Assembly: GCA_037577475.1 (NCBI GenBank)
Contig: CM075201.1
Location: forward strand, 7,235,501-7,299,500
Direction: 5' to 3'
Length of the DNA stretch: 64,000 bases
Source: Chaunax sp. Z400
Taxonomy: Eukaryota > Chordata > Actinopteri > Lophiiformes > Chaunacidae
A program made the position numbers and the translations under genes. Shown here piece after piece: positions 10,262-21,899 of this stretch. The notes beneath the pieces are model-generated. The model made no database searches, was not told the DNA's origin, and saw only the letters and a program-made list of their open reading frames with translations. Each line of letters starts with the position of its first letter. The stretch's first letter is position 1.

Positions 10262-13200
10262 CTAGGGAGAGTCCATCATGGCTTCCAGCATCTCCAGGAA
10301 TAGTTTGTGCATGGGGACACCACCACGGGTTTTGATGCTGTAAAAGGTGTTAAGAGCCCGACCAGCAGTCTGTCTGAGGAGCGGCAATGTTAAGAGGAGA
10401 CGTCCTGCCCGTTGGGGGTCGTCTGGGCGCCGCTGACATTCTAGCTCCAGCAGGGCCTGGTGGAGGAGGTCCCGCAGCTTTTGCACAGCCTCCATGTCCT
10501 CAATGTAAACAGAGTCTGACAGAACAGCAGGAAACACACGAGAAGGCACAGTGTAGGGTGTTAATAATTTCTCAGCTTTTGCAACAGAAAGAGAGCCTGT
10601 GCAGCCAAGTAACTTACCACAAGAACAGACTAATGGCAGCCTTTGTTGACAAAACAAACAGCAGATCTGTAGTGTAAGCAAGACATGCCTGATGGTCTGC
10701 TGTTGACTGTAATCTTAGAGAAATTAGGGTGGTCTCCAAAAATATAATGATTGATAACAGGCTATGACTTTTAGACCCTTTTCTACTCTTCACTGTATGT
10801 TTCTGCAATGGTACAGTAGCTTTGTGTGCCAATGACTAGGCCATTACAAATGTTTTTTTATTTATTTTATTTTTTGCCGTAGATTTCACTGCTCCTACAC
10901 CTGGCAATAAACTCTCTCTCTCCTGCTGTCATGGGCCTTTGGCTGCTCAAGCTAAAAGTTACTTGTTATAAGGGGTTTAGCGTCAAAAATAATTCTCAAT
11001 GTGTGTGTCAGTATGATAAAGACAGGACAACATGCTGCACCTAGCTAACACAAATTCAATCCAACACAACGGTCCTGCAATAACTCCAGCCTTTATTAAG
11101 TTTTTACTGTTCAGAGACGTGTTGATTCAACTTTATGGTCATGTTGGTGGCTGTGGTTTCTGGTGTTGCTTCACCGCATTGTGCTATGCTGAGATTTTAT
11201 CAATGAGGGTAGGCATGCTAAATATGAGAAACCCCTCTTCACCAGCAACACAAACTGCAGCCTCCAGAATGATCATATTTGAGTCAACACCTCTCTGTAA
11301 TGGTTCAAAAATTGATAAAAATGTAATAAATAAAAATTTACTGCAGGACTGTTACATTAGATCGCATTAGTTTTACCTGATAAACTATGTCAAATGTACA
11401 GTAAACTAGAAACTGAGTGTAGTTGTTGTTATATAGTATGGATATTCTATAAAGCTATGTGCGTGTTTTCCCAAGACATCTGTTAGCTGAGGTGGCAATG
11501 CTAAGTAAATAATAATTATTATAATAATAACTTCTCTTTAAAGTTAGTGGCAGATGGGGTGACCTTACTATAAAAGGCTGATGTGTTCAATAATACCACT
11601 AGAGGACACTTTAAGGCCATTTCACTTTGATATAATCATGGTAAAATATATGAATACCTACAACACAAAGTATACCGATATTAATACTTCTATACTATTT
11701 GTTGAATAGTATGAAATACATGGTGGACAGCCAAAATAGTGAGTCCAATCTATATGTGTGCATAAATCCACTCAGACTACATAAGTAGAAGTACCTGAGT
11801 TAGTGAGTGCGATGGCTTTTAGCATGACAAATTCCTCCCGGTCCACGTTAAGTGCACGGAAACGGCGAGCAAGTTGACTAATCGCTGCATTTAGCTCTGT
11901 CAGTCCAGCAACACGTGACATCTCCTCATCAAGGACAAAATCCTCGGCGAACACCACCTCATCCTCGCAGCCGAGCGAGCGGTACGCGACACCCAGCACC
12001 AGAACCTCAAGCCACACCGACTGCAGCACGGACATCTGGTCTGCTAGGGACAGTGACAGGAAGCCTGGAGGGGAATGAACAGACAGAGAGGGAGGGGAAA
12101 ACTTCAATGCAGAGGAGTGCTGGAAACAGCTCCCATGTCTTTAGAGTAGCCTTTTTTTTTTTATGAAACATAAAACCTATACAGAATACAAACAAACATG
12201 GCACGTTCCTTTTTTTCTTTTTCTTATGTGTGTCATGTTTTTCTACAGTAGCCAAATAATTGGCTGCATACTCGAGGTAGCTGGTGACCCAACTCCAGCT
12301 TGTAATACAATTAAGGACTGTATCATTTCAAATGAACTCAGTCAGCAGAAGATGCTCTCACAGAACACTAGGAGATGTAGGACTATGTATTTTGTTCCAT
12401 TTTTACCTGCACATTTTAGTGTAGCTATCAATTAAGCAGTTGAAATGTAAAAAAAACTGGTGTAACACAAGCCTTGTGGTCAGTATGGTTCTAGTACTGT
12501 AAAAAGCTAAAGTTATGCCCAGACTGCAACATGACACAGCAAGTTTCTTCCTGGTCGTTGAGATTGGATCACTGCATTTCACTCACTGCTGCATGCCATC
12601 ACTGGCTGTGCTCCCATATTTTACTCTCTCTGCATCTCTTACCAGGAATGTGTTTGGCCCAGCCAATGATGACGACTAGCTCACGGTCAGCAAGGTCGCA
12701 GAGGGTGGTGAGCGTGCGCTGGGCTGTGTCAGGCTGCAGAGGGTCAGGCATGGCAAATAACTTTTCTGGCTCTGCCACTAGCAGGTGAGACACAATGATG
12801 TTGGAGGAACCTAAGTCACAAAAACAACATGAAATTGGTTAATATGATGCACATATGAAGACTGATTCACTGTCCAAAATATCAACTCACTGTCCTCCAG
12901 TACAGTCATTATCTAAATCAGTGCATGAGTGTTCTACTCTGCACTGGAGTTAACTGTTATACTTTATATACTACATTAATGGTATAAGCTTCCATATCAC
13001 CTTGACAAATATAGGCTTTGAGAGTTTGGAGAACTCTCATGAGTCGAGCATTTTTGCTTTAAAGCTGTTGAAATCCTCAGCCAGAATTATGCTAATCAAG
13101 AGCTAGGTCATCTAAATGTGTGAAAATAAGCTCAGCTGTAGCATTTCACTATTGAGGGACGGAAATCCCACTGAGCCATTTTTGGCTGTAGAGGGCACCG

Positions 13201-15003
13201 TTTTCGAAACAGTTCCAATGGGTTCGAAGTGTTTTGATTGTTGCTTGTATAGTCCAGGCAGGGGCGTTATGAGCACCTCAGTTAAGACAAAAAAGGTTTA
13301 ACTCTTGAGCAGCTGAACTCACCTCACACCTGAACTTTTACTTGTTCATGATTATTGTGTTTTCAATAGCCTGAGCACAGCTGCTGTTGGTAGTCAAATG
13401 TAGTTTGCAGGCACACAATCAATCAACGGCTGATAATGTGTTGCCTTGAAAGAGCGAGACTACCCTTCACTGCATAAAGATGAATGAAAGAGTGAACGAA
13501 TGAATGACAGAGAGGTAGACAGATAGCAGATTTTTAAAGGCTGACATAGTAACAATAGTTTAGTGCAGGAAAAAGCTAATAGCTGATTAATCAACCGATA
13601 TCACCATATGTCATGTTATTGGATTAAATGCATCATAACTAATAGGTCTAGAAAAAGGCAACCACCACCATTGCATAACTAAGATGATACTGATTCAGCA
13701 TGGCACAGACAAACAGAAGCATAAGGCATCAGCAATGTTACGACGCTCGATCAAGAAGAATAAACAGAAAAAAAATTGTAATTGTCTCGCCTTGGTGTAA
13801 ATTTTGGTGTGAATCTGTTTTTCTATTTCCATGCAAAGCAAAAAGCTAATGAATAAATTTCTTTATTACATAAAAATGTTATGTTTTCTCATGTAAATGT
13901 GCAGAGAATTTGTTCATCAAGATGGGCAACAGTTGTGTTTTTTCAATTTTAATTGTTATCTATTTCAAAGGCAATATTTGGAGAACTGCTGTGCCTTGGC
14001 AGAGGTACACACTCTACTGAGTGTAATAGTACTGTATCACACCATGTGACCTGTAATAGAGTGAAAAAGCAATGAAAAGACAAGAATATAGATCTCACCT
14101 TTTTCACTCTCCTTTGTCAGCGGTAGAGGGGCACTCTGATATGTTGCATTCTCCACTTCTGGGCGCCTTTTGTACTTCTGCCTTCCACCTCTGACTCTGT
14201 CAAGACGAACTCCTACATTATGAAAAATTAAATCATTTTTCTTATCATTTTTAAAGTTTTATGACTCAGAATAAATATATACTGAATTGAAAATATTAAC
14301 AAAAAGACCTTTCACATATAATTTAAATTTAAAAAATGACTTGCAAGAACACTCACCCTCTTTCAGCATGCCTACTTTGAGGCACTTGGTGAAGCGGCAT
14401 GCCTGACAAGCCTTTCTGCGCCTCTTTGTGATCTCACACTCATTCGATGCTGGACAACTGTATTCAATGTTACCTTTGTTGAAGAGCACAAAACCTTTAC
14501 AACTCAGAAATCAATTGTAAAATATTATTTGCAATTAGTTTCCCTCATTTGATTTCAGCACTCCAAACATATAAACTTGGCTATTGGCTATGCAAAACAC
14601 TTTAAACATCACCACAACACCCACCTTGGATAGTTCTTTTGAAGAATGCTTTGCAGGCCTCACATGACGCCACGCCATAGTGGTAACCTGAGGCTACATC
14701 CCCACATACTAAACACAGCCTCTTGGGCAGCGTGCTAAGGGCATACTTGCATCGCCCTGCTCCATTTCCAGCGGAGCCCTCCTCTGCGCCATCACCGCCC
14801 TCGTCTTTGAAGTGACAACGCAGAGCCGGTGTGTAGAGTGGCGGGGAGTAACGTTTTGCTCCATCTCCTCTGGTTCCGCCACCTCCGCTTTGAGAGGAGT
14901 CTGAGGAGGCCCCGCCAGGACTGGTCCGACCTCCCCCGCCTCCTTCTGGACTGCTCGGTTCTGCCTTTATGTAGACATCTGCCCGACGCTCCCTGGAAGA
15001 CAT
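10262..15003 (-). CDS. esrra: Estrogen-related receptor alpha (orphan nuclear receptor NR3B1), 6 coding exons
   Basis: Nuclear transcription factor that binds TCAAGGTCA-type elements and, with PGC-1 coactivators, drives mitochondrial and energy-metabolism genes. Exons (minus): 15003-14625, 14473-14357, 14212-14099, 12810-12643, 12064-11795, 10515-10262; 433 aa (human 423). Residues 1-95 are a Gly/Ser-rich A/B region with the phospho-sumoyl motif IKAEPSSP (K13, S18). The DNA-binding domain starts at C97 with P-box CEACKAFF; the second finger is SCPASNECEITKRRRKACQAC. The C-terminal extension is RLDRVRGGRQKYKRRPE. The ligand-binding domain begins near residue 208 and ends with the AF-2 helix HKLFLEMLEAMMDSP. 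Ala244 (LCDLADREL) replaces the Phe characteristic of human ERR-alpha. The start is ATG 15003-15001, five bases after an acceptor, so upstream exons are non-coding. Alpha rather than beta/gamma is supported by the MLEAMMD end and the kcnk4/prdx5 neighbours. Confidence 0.95.
13980..14032 (+). repeat. Short fragment of the 29.2/40.2-kb teleost interspersed repeat
   Basis: The phrase GGCAGAGGTACACACTCTAC followed by TGAGTG matches the 3' ends of the longer copies at 29645-29685 and 40598-40635. It lies in the esrra intron between the ligand-domain and hinge exons. Only the 3' tip survives. Confidence 0.5.
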
Positions 15004-15008
15004 AATAT

Positions 15009-18000
15009 CTAGAGGGGAAAAAATAAACAACAAAGAAAGGTCAAAGTGAGTAAAGGCATGCAACCTTTCACTTCACACCTCTGTCATTTAAACGACCATC
15101 ATGCCATCTGGTAATAGAAGACCACAATCAGACTTTGCTAACATGTGGCACAGGCCAGATTATGAACAGTCATCCAAGCAGAGACGGGCATTTTCACAAT
15201 CACAATCAGTGCAATTCTTTGGTCAGCATCATTCTTCTCCTTTGTGGCTTCTTCCAACTAAAAGGGAAGTTAAAACCATTATTGCTAGAAGGCGCTACAA
15301 TGGCCTGAAACTGTCTCCAAATGTTTTCGCTCACCATTTCTGGTCATTACCGTCTGCACCGTAGCTTTTAAAGTATCCATGCTGGACGGTTTAAGTGAAA
15401 ACACAGGAATCAAAAAGCTAAATGGAGGCATGCAAAAATTCTGAACTGAGACTGAAGACCACAAGTATAAATGTCACCTTAATGCAGTTGGAAAAAAAAT
15501 CTACTTTTGCTTTTAGAAAAACACATAAGATCAATTCAAACCCAACTCACCTACACTTAACTATCTCACGTGTCTTACTGGCCCTGTAAACTGTGGTTCT
15601 GCTGCATGGATTGTGTAAAGCACCCAGATTTGACATGCTAACATCACAAAGCCCCTGCTTGTTCCCTCACTTTAGTAGCACATAGTCCTGTGTTGTTTGT
15701 GCTTTTTCTTTTCCTTTTAAACCATCACAAACGCCTTAGACTCACCAAACAGAACCCCCAACACCGAAAATAAAACCATACATTCCTCCAATCGCCAATC
15801 ACTCCTCCTTCACCGCAGTGTGAAGTCTTGTCTGTGACATTAATAGACATTAAAATAGCCAAGGTGACTGAATGAAGGTCGCACTGCTCATGAACAGTGA
15901 CCGCTCTTCCCTATTCAGACACATAACTCATGTTCAAGTATGGCTGTAAGAGTACTGCAGCAACCTGCTCGTCTGCCCCAAGGCTGTCTGTGGTGCTCAC
16001 TTCATTATAGGAGGCAAACACGGCATGGCAAATACTTTGTGCTGGCAATGAAATCAAATCTTCATGAATCTAAATAAAAGCACACAGAAGTCTTAGTAGT
16101 GCAAATGAATATTCATATATATTGCACATCTGTGGCACAACATCAGCACCTCAGAGTCACCTAAATGTATCCTTGAATTTAATAGCAAATTATTACAATT
16201 TCCTCTTTCATCTCGATGAGAGCGACAACAATAATTACATATACCTTTCATTTCATTCACTCTCAGACAGATTCCTCAGTTTCGAGGGTCAGCATTGCTG
16301 AATATGTGAAGATCAGTGTAACATAGACAGACTTAATTCAAATTGTATCGATTCAAAATGCTGCCCAACCTGTGGGAGAAATACAACTCCTCATGACAAT
16401 CAAAAGAAGAGACTTAATTTCTTAAGTGAGTGTACAGTCGTGACCTTCAAGTAACTTCTAATGCCAACAGTCAGGACACTTACTGTCAATCATGCATTGC
16501 ATCCATTATCAAAAAAGATAGTTAACCTAAAAGCAGCCTGACCTCTTTGACACATAATGAAGTAATATCAAACGGGCATTCGTCTCAGGACGTTTTCTTG
16601 CATTCAAGTAACTTAACAAACCAGTGGCTTAATGTTTGAGTAATATATTATATTTGAGCAAATCCATTCAGTGTGTACCAAGAGTGAACAAGTTCTACAA
16701 TTTAACCCCTATAAGGAGACCCAGTCTGTAGACTGTACAGCTAGACAAAGACAAATAGTTGATGTTTCATTATGCCGTCTGAAATTATTGACTTCTTAGC
16801 AAATGATGTTGAGTCCGCTGTTGCTTAATTGACCAGGTGACAGGGGAAAAAGCCCATGGGCATAAATTGTAGCGCGTGACATATTGGGCTTTAATTCATT
16901 AGTGGATACATGAAAGGAGGACTTGAACGATTGTACTCTTGTCACAACTTAAAAAATCGCTATGTGAGGATGATGAGATGAGATCTCTACAGCCTAAATA
17001 GAATCAATTCAAGGCCTGAAAGTGACTTGTGATTCTCATACATACTGGCAATCTGCTGCCAGTACCAGCCATTTTCCCCATTTATCAGTTGTGCTAATAA
17101 TCCAGTTGAAACCAGTATATTTACAAAGTGTTGCAACCTTTCAAGTGCATTGCTTATGACCAGTTCAGTGCTGAAATCCCCCACCGTGCCCACAATGACA
17201 ACATTACATGTTCTGTACACAGTTGAATTAGTTACTGGCCAAGTAATACATGATTGTTTTATTTGCAGTGTTCAAGACAGCTGAATTAATGTAAGCATAG
17301 GTATGTATGTCGCTATCATTTACTATGAAAATATCAGTCAACAATCTGAGTGTTTACCGCATATAATCAATAAGAACTCAGTCCTGAACTGTGGTAGATG
17401 CCGTTTGTCTAATTCAATCTGCAGGACTATGAATATGTTATATATTACTCATTTACAGACATTTCAGACATCTGAAACCAACAGAACCCTACTGATAACT
17501 TCCATCCAGATATGCCTCACATCACAGAGTGCATTAATTGGACAAACCTCTCAGAAAAACATGATTTTCAGCACTTCGTCACATAAACATATACTACAAA
17601 CAAGACACAATATTCTAAATGATCTGTTAAATACTTCAGCCTCCATCATTAAGTCATTGCATGAGAGCGACAATGTGATTTAATGGTTATCCAACCTGTT
17701 CCAACATCAGACGTCTAAACTAGTTTGACAGTCATTGGCTTGGCTTTGTTTTGATGAAGACAGTCACTTCCTGGATGTCAACTTCCAAAACGAATAATTT
17801 CTCAGTTTGTATGAGATTTACATGAACAGGAAGGTCAAAGTTAAGACTTTCTACTTGACATCGTAGATTCTAAACACTGACTGAGGAACGTAATATTTGA
17901 TCCAGATTTCAATCACTGCAAACCAAGTACTCCTTTATCATATTTAGTCTTACAGATACAGATAATCCTCCCCTATAGTAGCCGGCAGTGCACACTTTCT

Positions 18001-18626
18001 TTGGAGTTTGCCCCCTCTGGACTTGATTGTAGCACTGTTTAGCGAGCAGCAAGGGGGTCACAGTAACCCGAGCCTGTTTAAAGTTTAGCTTACTTGCGCC
18101 AAGTTTACAATCCGAGTGAATGGATCAGCCAGCAGTAACATCAAGACTAGAACATGGGTACAGATTATCAAATAATGTGCCTCTGCTTTCCTTAGACTTT
18201 AAGCACGGAGCAGAACGAGTATCCCTCAGCCATGTGCACCGCTGGCCAGTTCCACATCAGCTTTTTATAAATGAGGAACATCACTAAGGGAAATGTTAAA
18301 AATATATAAGCGGTAACAGATTTATGGTCACTATGGGTTTGATTGAGGTAGATTAAATAGTGCGTAGAAGCAACCGAGGAGTACTTTGTTATATCTATAT
18401 ATGCCAATCGCTATAGAGACGTGTCGTGTTTACTAATAACAAACGCACCAGCATGTTACTAATGCAGTTAGCAGTAGCTTCAACAACAGCGGACACATTA
18501 TATGTCTAGGTTAGCTAACCTGTGCTAAGTAAGCTAGCAGTAGCTAACGTTAATCCTGACTGAAAGCCTCCTCCGTGGACCGAGGTTTATTTCTGTCCCT
18601 CTAACCCGGACTAGGCAGCACCTTAC
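15009..18626 (-). other. esrra: esrra 5' intron, no coding exon seen
   Basis: The first coding exon begins five bases before its ATG at an acceptor (reading CCTCTAG then ATATT), so this interval must be intronic for any transcript starting upstream. It contains AT-rich unique-looking sequence; open frames such as those at 15101-15364 and 17303-17683 have no family match and no exon-like borders. I see no RNA gene or clear repeat. Confidence 0.5.
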
Positions 18627-18720
18627 CTGATAATGGGGACTAGTATAGCACGTCAAGTCTCTAAACGGTGTGATATCATGGCACAGGTTTGAGAGAAAAT
18701 CGGTTCCCACTCTGCCTGCG
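18627..18720 (-). promoter_or_regulatory. esrra: Candidate non-coding first exon/promoter A of esrra
   Basis: On the minus strand a strong donor (CATTATCAG then GTAAGGTGC) lies at 18627/18626, 3.6 kb upstream of the first coding exon, whose acceptor needs a 5' UTR donor. Local CpG content rises around 18550-18790. The upper limit of the exon cannot be fixed from sequence alone. Alternative to candidate B at 21.6 kb; both may be used. Confidence 0.35.
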
Positions 18721-20657
18721 CCTGCTAGCTCTAGTGTCGGCTATTCGTTCCAATGGGCCGGGCTACGATCGGCTGTCTCTTGCAAGCAGGTAGATAATTA
18801 TGGATGGAGATGTACCGGAGCTAAAAACACATTAGTTCAAGTAGCACTCTAGACTGAGTTTGACAAAAGCAGCTTGCATACATCCTTTTAACTCCTACGT
18901 GTTAATAGACCTCTATTTCTTTTTTCTTTTTTTTTACAGAGACTTGAATGTCATATACTAACTTTAAATGTACAGAAATGTAGAGATACGGTGAAAACCT
19001 GCCTTTATATGATGGAGGAACATCACAGATGGTCGCTGTTAAGGTGTGACATTGGAGAAAGAAGTTCAGTCATAATTGTAAAATGTATATAGTCCTATAA
19101 TAAGCAGACTGGAAAGGTCAATGTATTAGTCATAAATCAAGAGCCTCAACCCATTTCACCTGACAGTGTACAGATCACCGAAGAGAAAGTAAAAGTGCAT
19201 TGATTTTGTTTTTATTTGTTCGCGTTGCAAATTAGGAAATTCAATGCGTCTGGCTTTACATTGTCTTAAAATTGCCCCAAATTTAGCTCTACAGACTGTG
19301 ATTTTATTTTTCCCAGGCTGCGTACAACATCCCTAAAAGAACCTCCAAGTTCTGGCATTACTGAGCCGCTCAGACTGATACCTTGGTCGCTCCTTTCCAC
19401 TCGCACAGGATTTGGAGACACTCACAATGATTTACGCTCCTTGAGCAATCCTTTCTCCCCTCTATACACTTGTTTATCCTCTTTCAGTTGGCAGGGGAAT
19501 CACATTCACAGCCCACCCTTTCCGACAAGCCCAATGAGATGCAAATATTCCGAGCCCCTTGTAATGTTTTGGATGTGAAATTAGAAGCCTTCAAAATCAT
19601 TCTCTTGTTTTTGCTGCCTTCCATCGCCTTTCGTCTATGAGGGTTTTTTTTTTCCGAAGAAGACATTAGCATGTCCACCTTTAGGTCCATCAAAGCCTTG
19701 AATGAACTGTACGGCAGAAGAAGCACTCGGCTACAGTACAGAAATAACAGGAATAATAGTAGTGGAAGTATCATATTAATATTTCATCAGCATAAAAAGT
19801 GATGTGAAAACAGATTACCTGTTTGCTGAGCTAGAGTTTGAAGCCTATATATTTGTGACTCCCAGTGGTAGCTCAATGAAGTGCTATTTTCGGTTGAAGT
19901 GAGCAGATCTCAGGAAACCTGCAAAGTAAGCAAAGGTTTTTGAGCGCCAACACAGAATTTACAGCCATGTCATTTTTTTTTTTTGTTCCCAAATGCCATT
20001 TGTGATTTTAATGGTCACAACCCTTATTTTCCAGCACAACAATAATGATTTCGGTCAGCTAGTTGTACATATTTGATTATAAAAAGATATCTTAAGAATA
20101 ACAGCGGTGTCAGTCTTTACATGTTGCAGATATATGTTGGTAACAGTTTAGTTTCCTCTGGGGTGAATCACATATATAATAATAACACTGACTTTTCCTT
20201 CCTAAGATGCATAATTTCACTGTATCTATCCAGATTTCTGCATGCTATACTGGAATACCCTCCCCCTTATGCTGCGTGACACACTCCAAAGGTCACAGTC
20301 ACAGGAATGCTTGAAGGACAGACTGAGTACAGCCAACACCTTGTCTCTGCACTCATACAACATCATAAGCTGAAGTTTGGTGGCAACTCTCCCTAAATAA
20401 TTATAGAGACCAATTTTACATAAATAAAGAATGACATAAACATAATTTAAGTTACTGTTTAAAGTGTAAATAAGACTGCCTTTGGGCAAAAATCAGACAA
20501 CATTAAATGCCAAATTGGAGCACAGATGTGTTTTTTTTTTCCAAACAACACTAAATTTGGACAACATGACTTCATAAAATGTGGAATCAAACTGTGATGC
20601 TTTATTCTACTACTTTGGAAGTGATCGGAACTTTATTTTTTAAGAGTGACATTTCTA

Positions 20658-20676
20658 ATATATATATATATATATA
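20658..20676. repeat. (TA)n microsatellite
   Basis: About nine TA units in an AT-rich stretch upstream of esrra. No function implied. Confidence 0.9.
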
Positions 20677-21622
20677 AGTATAGATTTCAATCATAGCAGA
20701 CAATCAAACAAACTAGTAATTGGCATGAACTTAATTTGAATGCTAAACGTTATATTTGAAAACACTTTGACCCTAGAGATCCACGGAGTGAAACGACACA
20801 GCAAATAAACCGGTCCTTTCTTTGTCTGTACTGGTTTGACAGCTGTTTTATCGTAGTTTTGATCGCGGTCTATGACACGATGATGCATCACACACTGACT
20901 GTACATAAAACTCAGTTTGAGGCTTTTAAATGCGGCGCACTGTGGAGGCAGGGAGAACAGCACCCAGGGGTGACCTTGCCAACTGATCTCGAACCGGTGA
21001 AAGGTTAATTGCCACAGTGGATTATGCCTTAAGATCAGTGACCTCAATCCTGGTCCAGCAGGCTCTGGGTCTTGCATAGTTCAGTGTGATAAATCAGAAA
21101 GAAGAAGAACGCAGGGGACACACGCAACATACTGGCCATAAAAAAAGTGTATACAGCTGGAGAAGTGCGGGGTATCATATTTGCCGATGCAGGACTTGCT
21201 TTTAAATGAGGACGACATGCTGCTGCATCATATTCAACCATGGCCTTATATTTCTTACTCAATAAATGACCATGCAGCCCATTTATTAAGGTATCAACAT
21301 AACATAGAGAGCTGTAGCATTTATTTACACGTGAATTAGTTAGTGGGTAATTTACGAGCGTCATGTTATGTGGACCGAAAACTGGCATTTCAAATATTAC
21401 ACAATATAGGCCTGCTAAATATTTATTCAGCAGATCGTGCCCCCCACCCCCAATAACGTGGCCACGCGAACTTAGCTCTTCCAGGCGAATCATGTGTGTA
21501 CGTCGGCTATCGTTCAGACAGATACATCTCTGCAAACAGATTGATAATAGGATGAAAGAGATTAGCAATAGCCAAAACCCACCGTGATCTATGACTGCTG
21601 TAGGGTGAGGACAGCTACTTAC

Positions 21623-21860
21623 CGGGAAATGTAAAAACATCACAAGGGTGCTTTTTCTCTGAAGTCAGTCAAGTCTTTGCGGCTGGCAAGTCCACTGTCG
21701 GTTGACCCGGTTTAACGACACTGTCCAAGTCGCACAAGGTTCATCACATCTCATCACTACGTTACCGCGAAATAAGATGAGAAAAACAACTGACAACACA
21801 CCGTCTTCTCCGCCGGTTCGGTTCCGTACGCTGGTGTTATAAATTCTTGTCTTCAGCTGC
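21623..21860 (-). promoter_or_regulatory. esrra: Candidate non-coding first exon/promoter B of esrra, CpG-rich
   Basis: A consensus donor on the minus strand (TTTCCCG then GTAAGTAGC) sits at 21623/21622. Just upstream is CpG-richer, unique-looking sequence around 21700-21840 (AACGAC, ACCGCG, CCGCCGGTTCGG), and CpGs continue at 22140-22260. This looks like the major CpG-island promoter for a gene on the minus strand, and esrra is the next gene. A divergent plus-strand transcript is also possible (see 22442). Confidence 0.4.
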
Positions 21861-21899
21861 TACCACCGAGGTTGTAGCTGGACATCAGCGTCAAGATCT

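Noticed and set aside
21044..21643. 199-codon minus-strand open frame upstream of esrra
   Set aside because: Irregular composition, no family signature, and it overlaps a CpG-rich putative 5' exon and donor. Best explained as chance.
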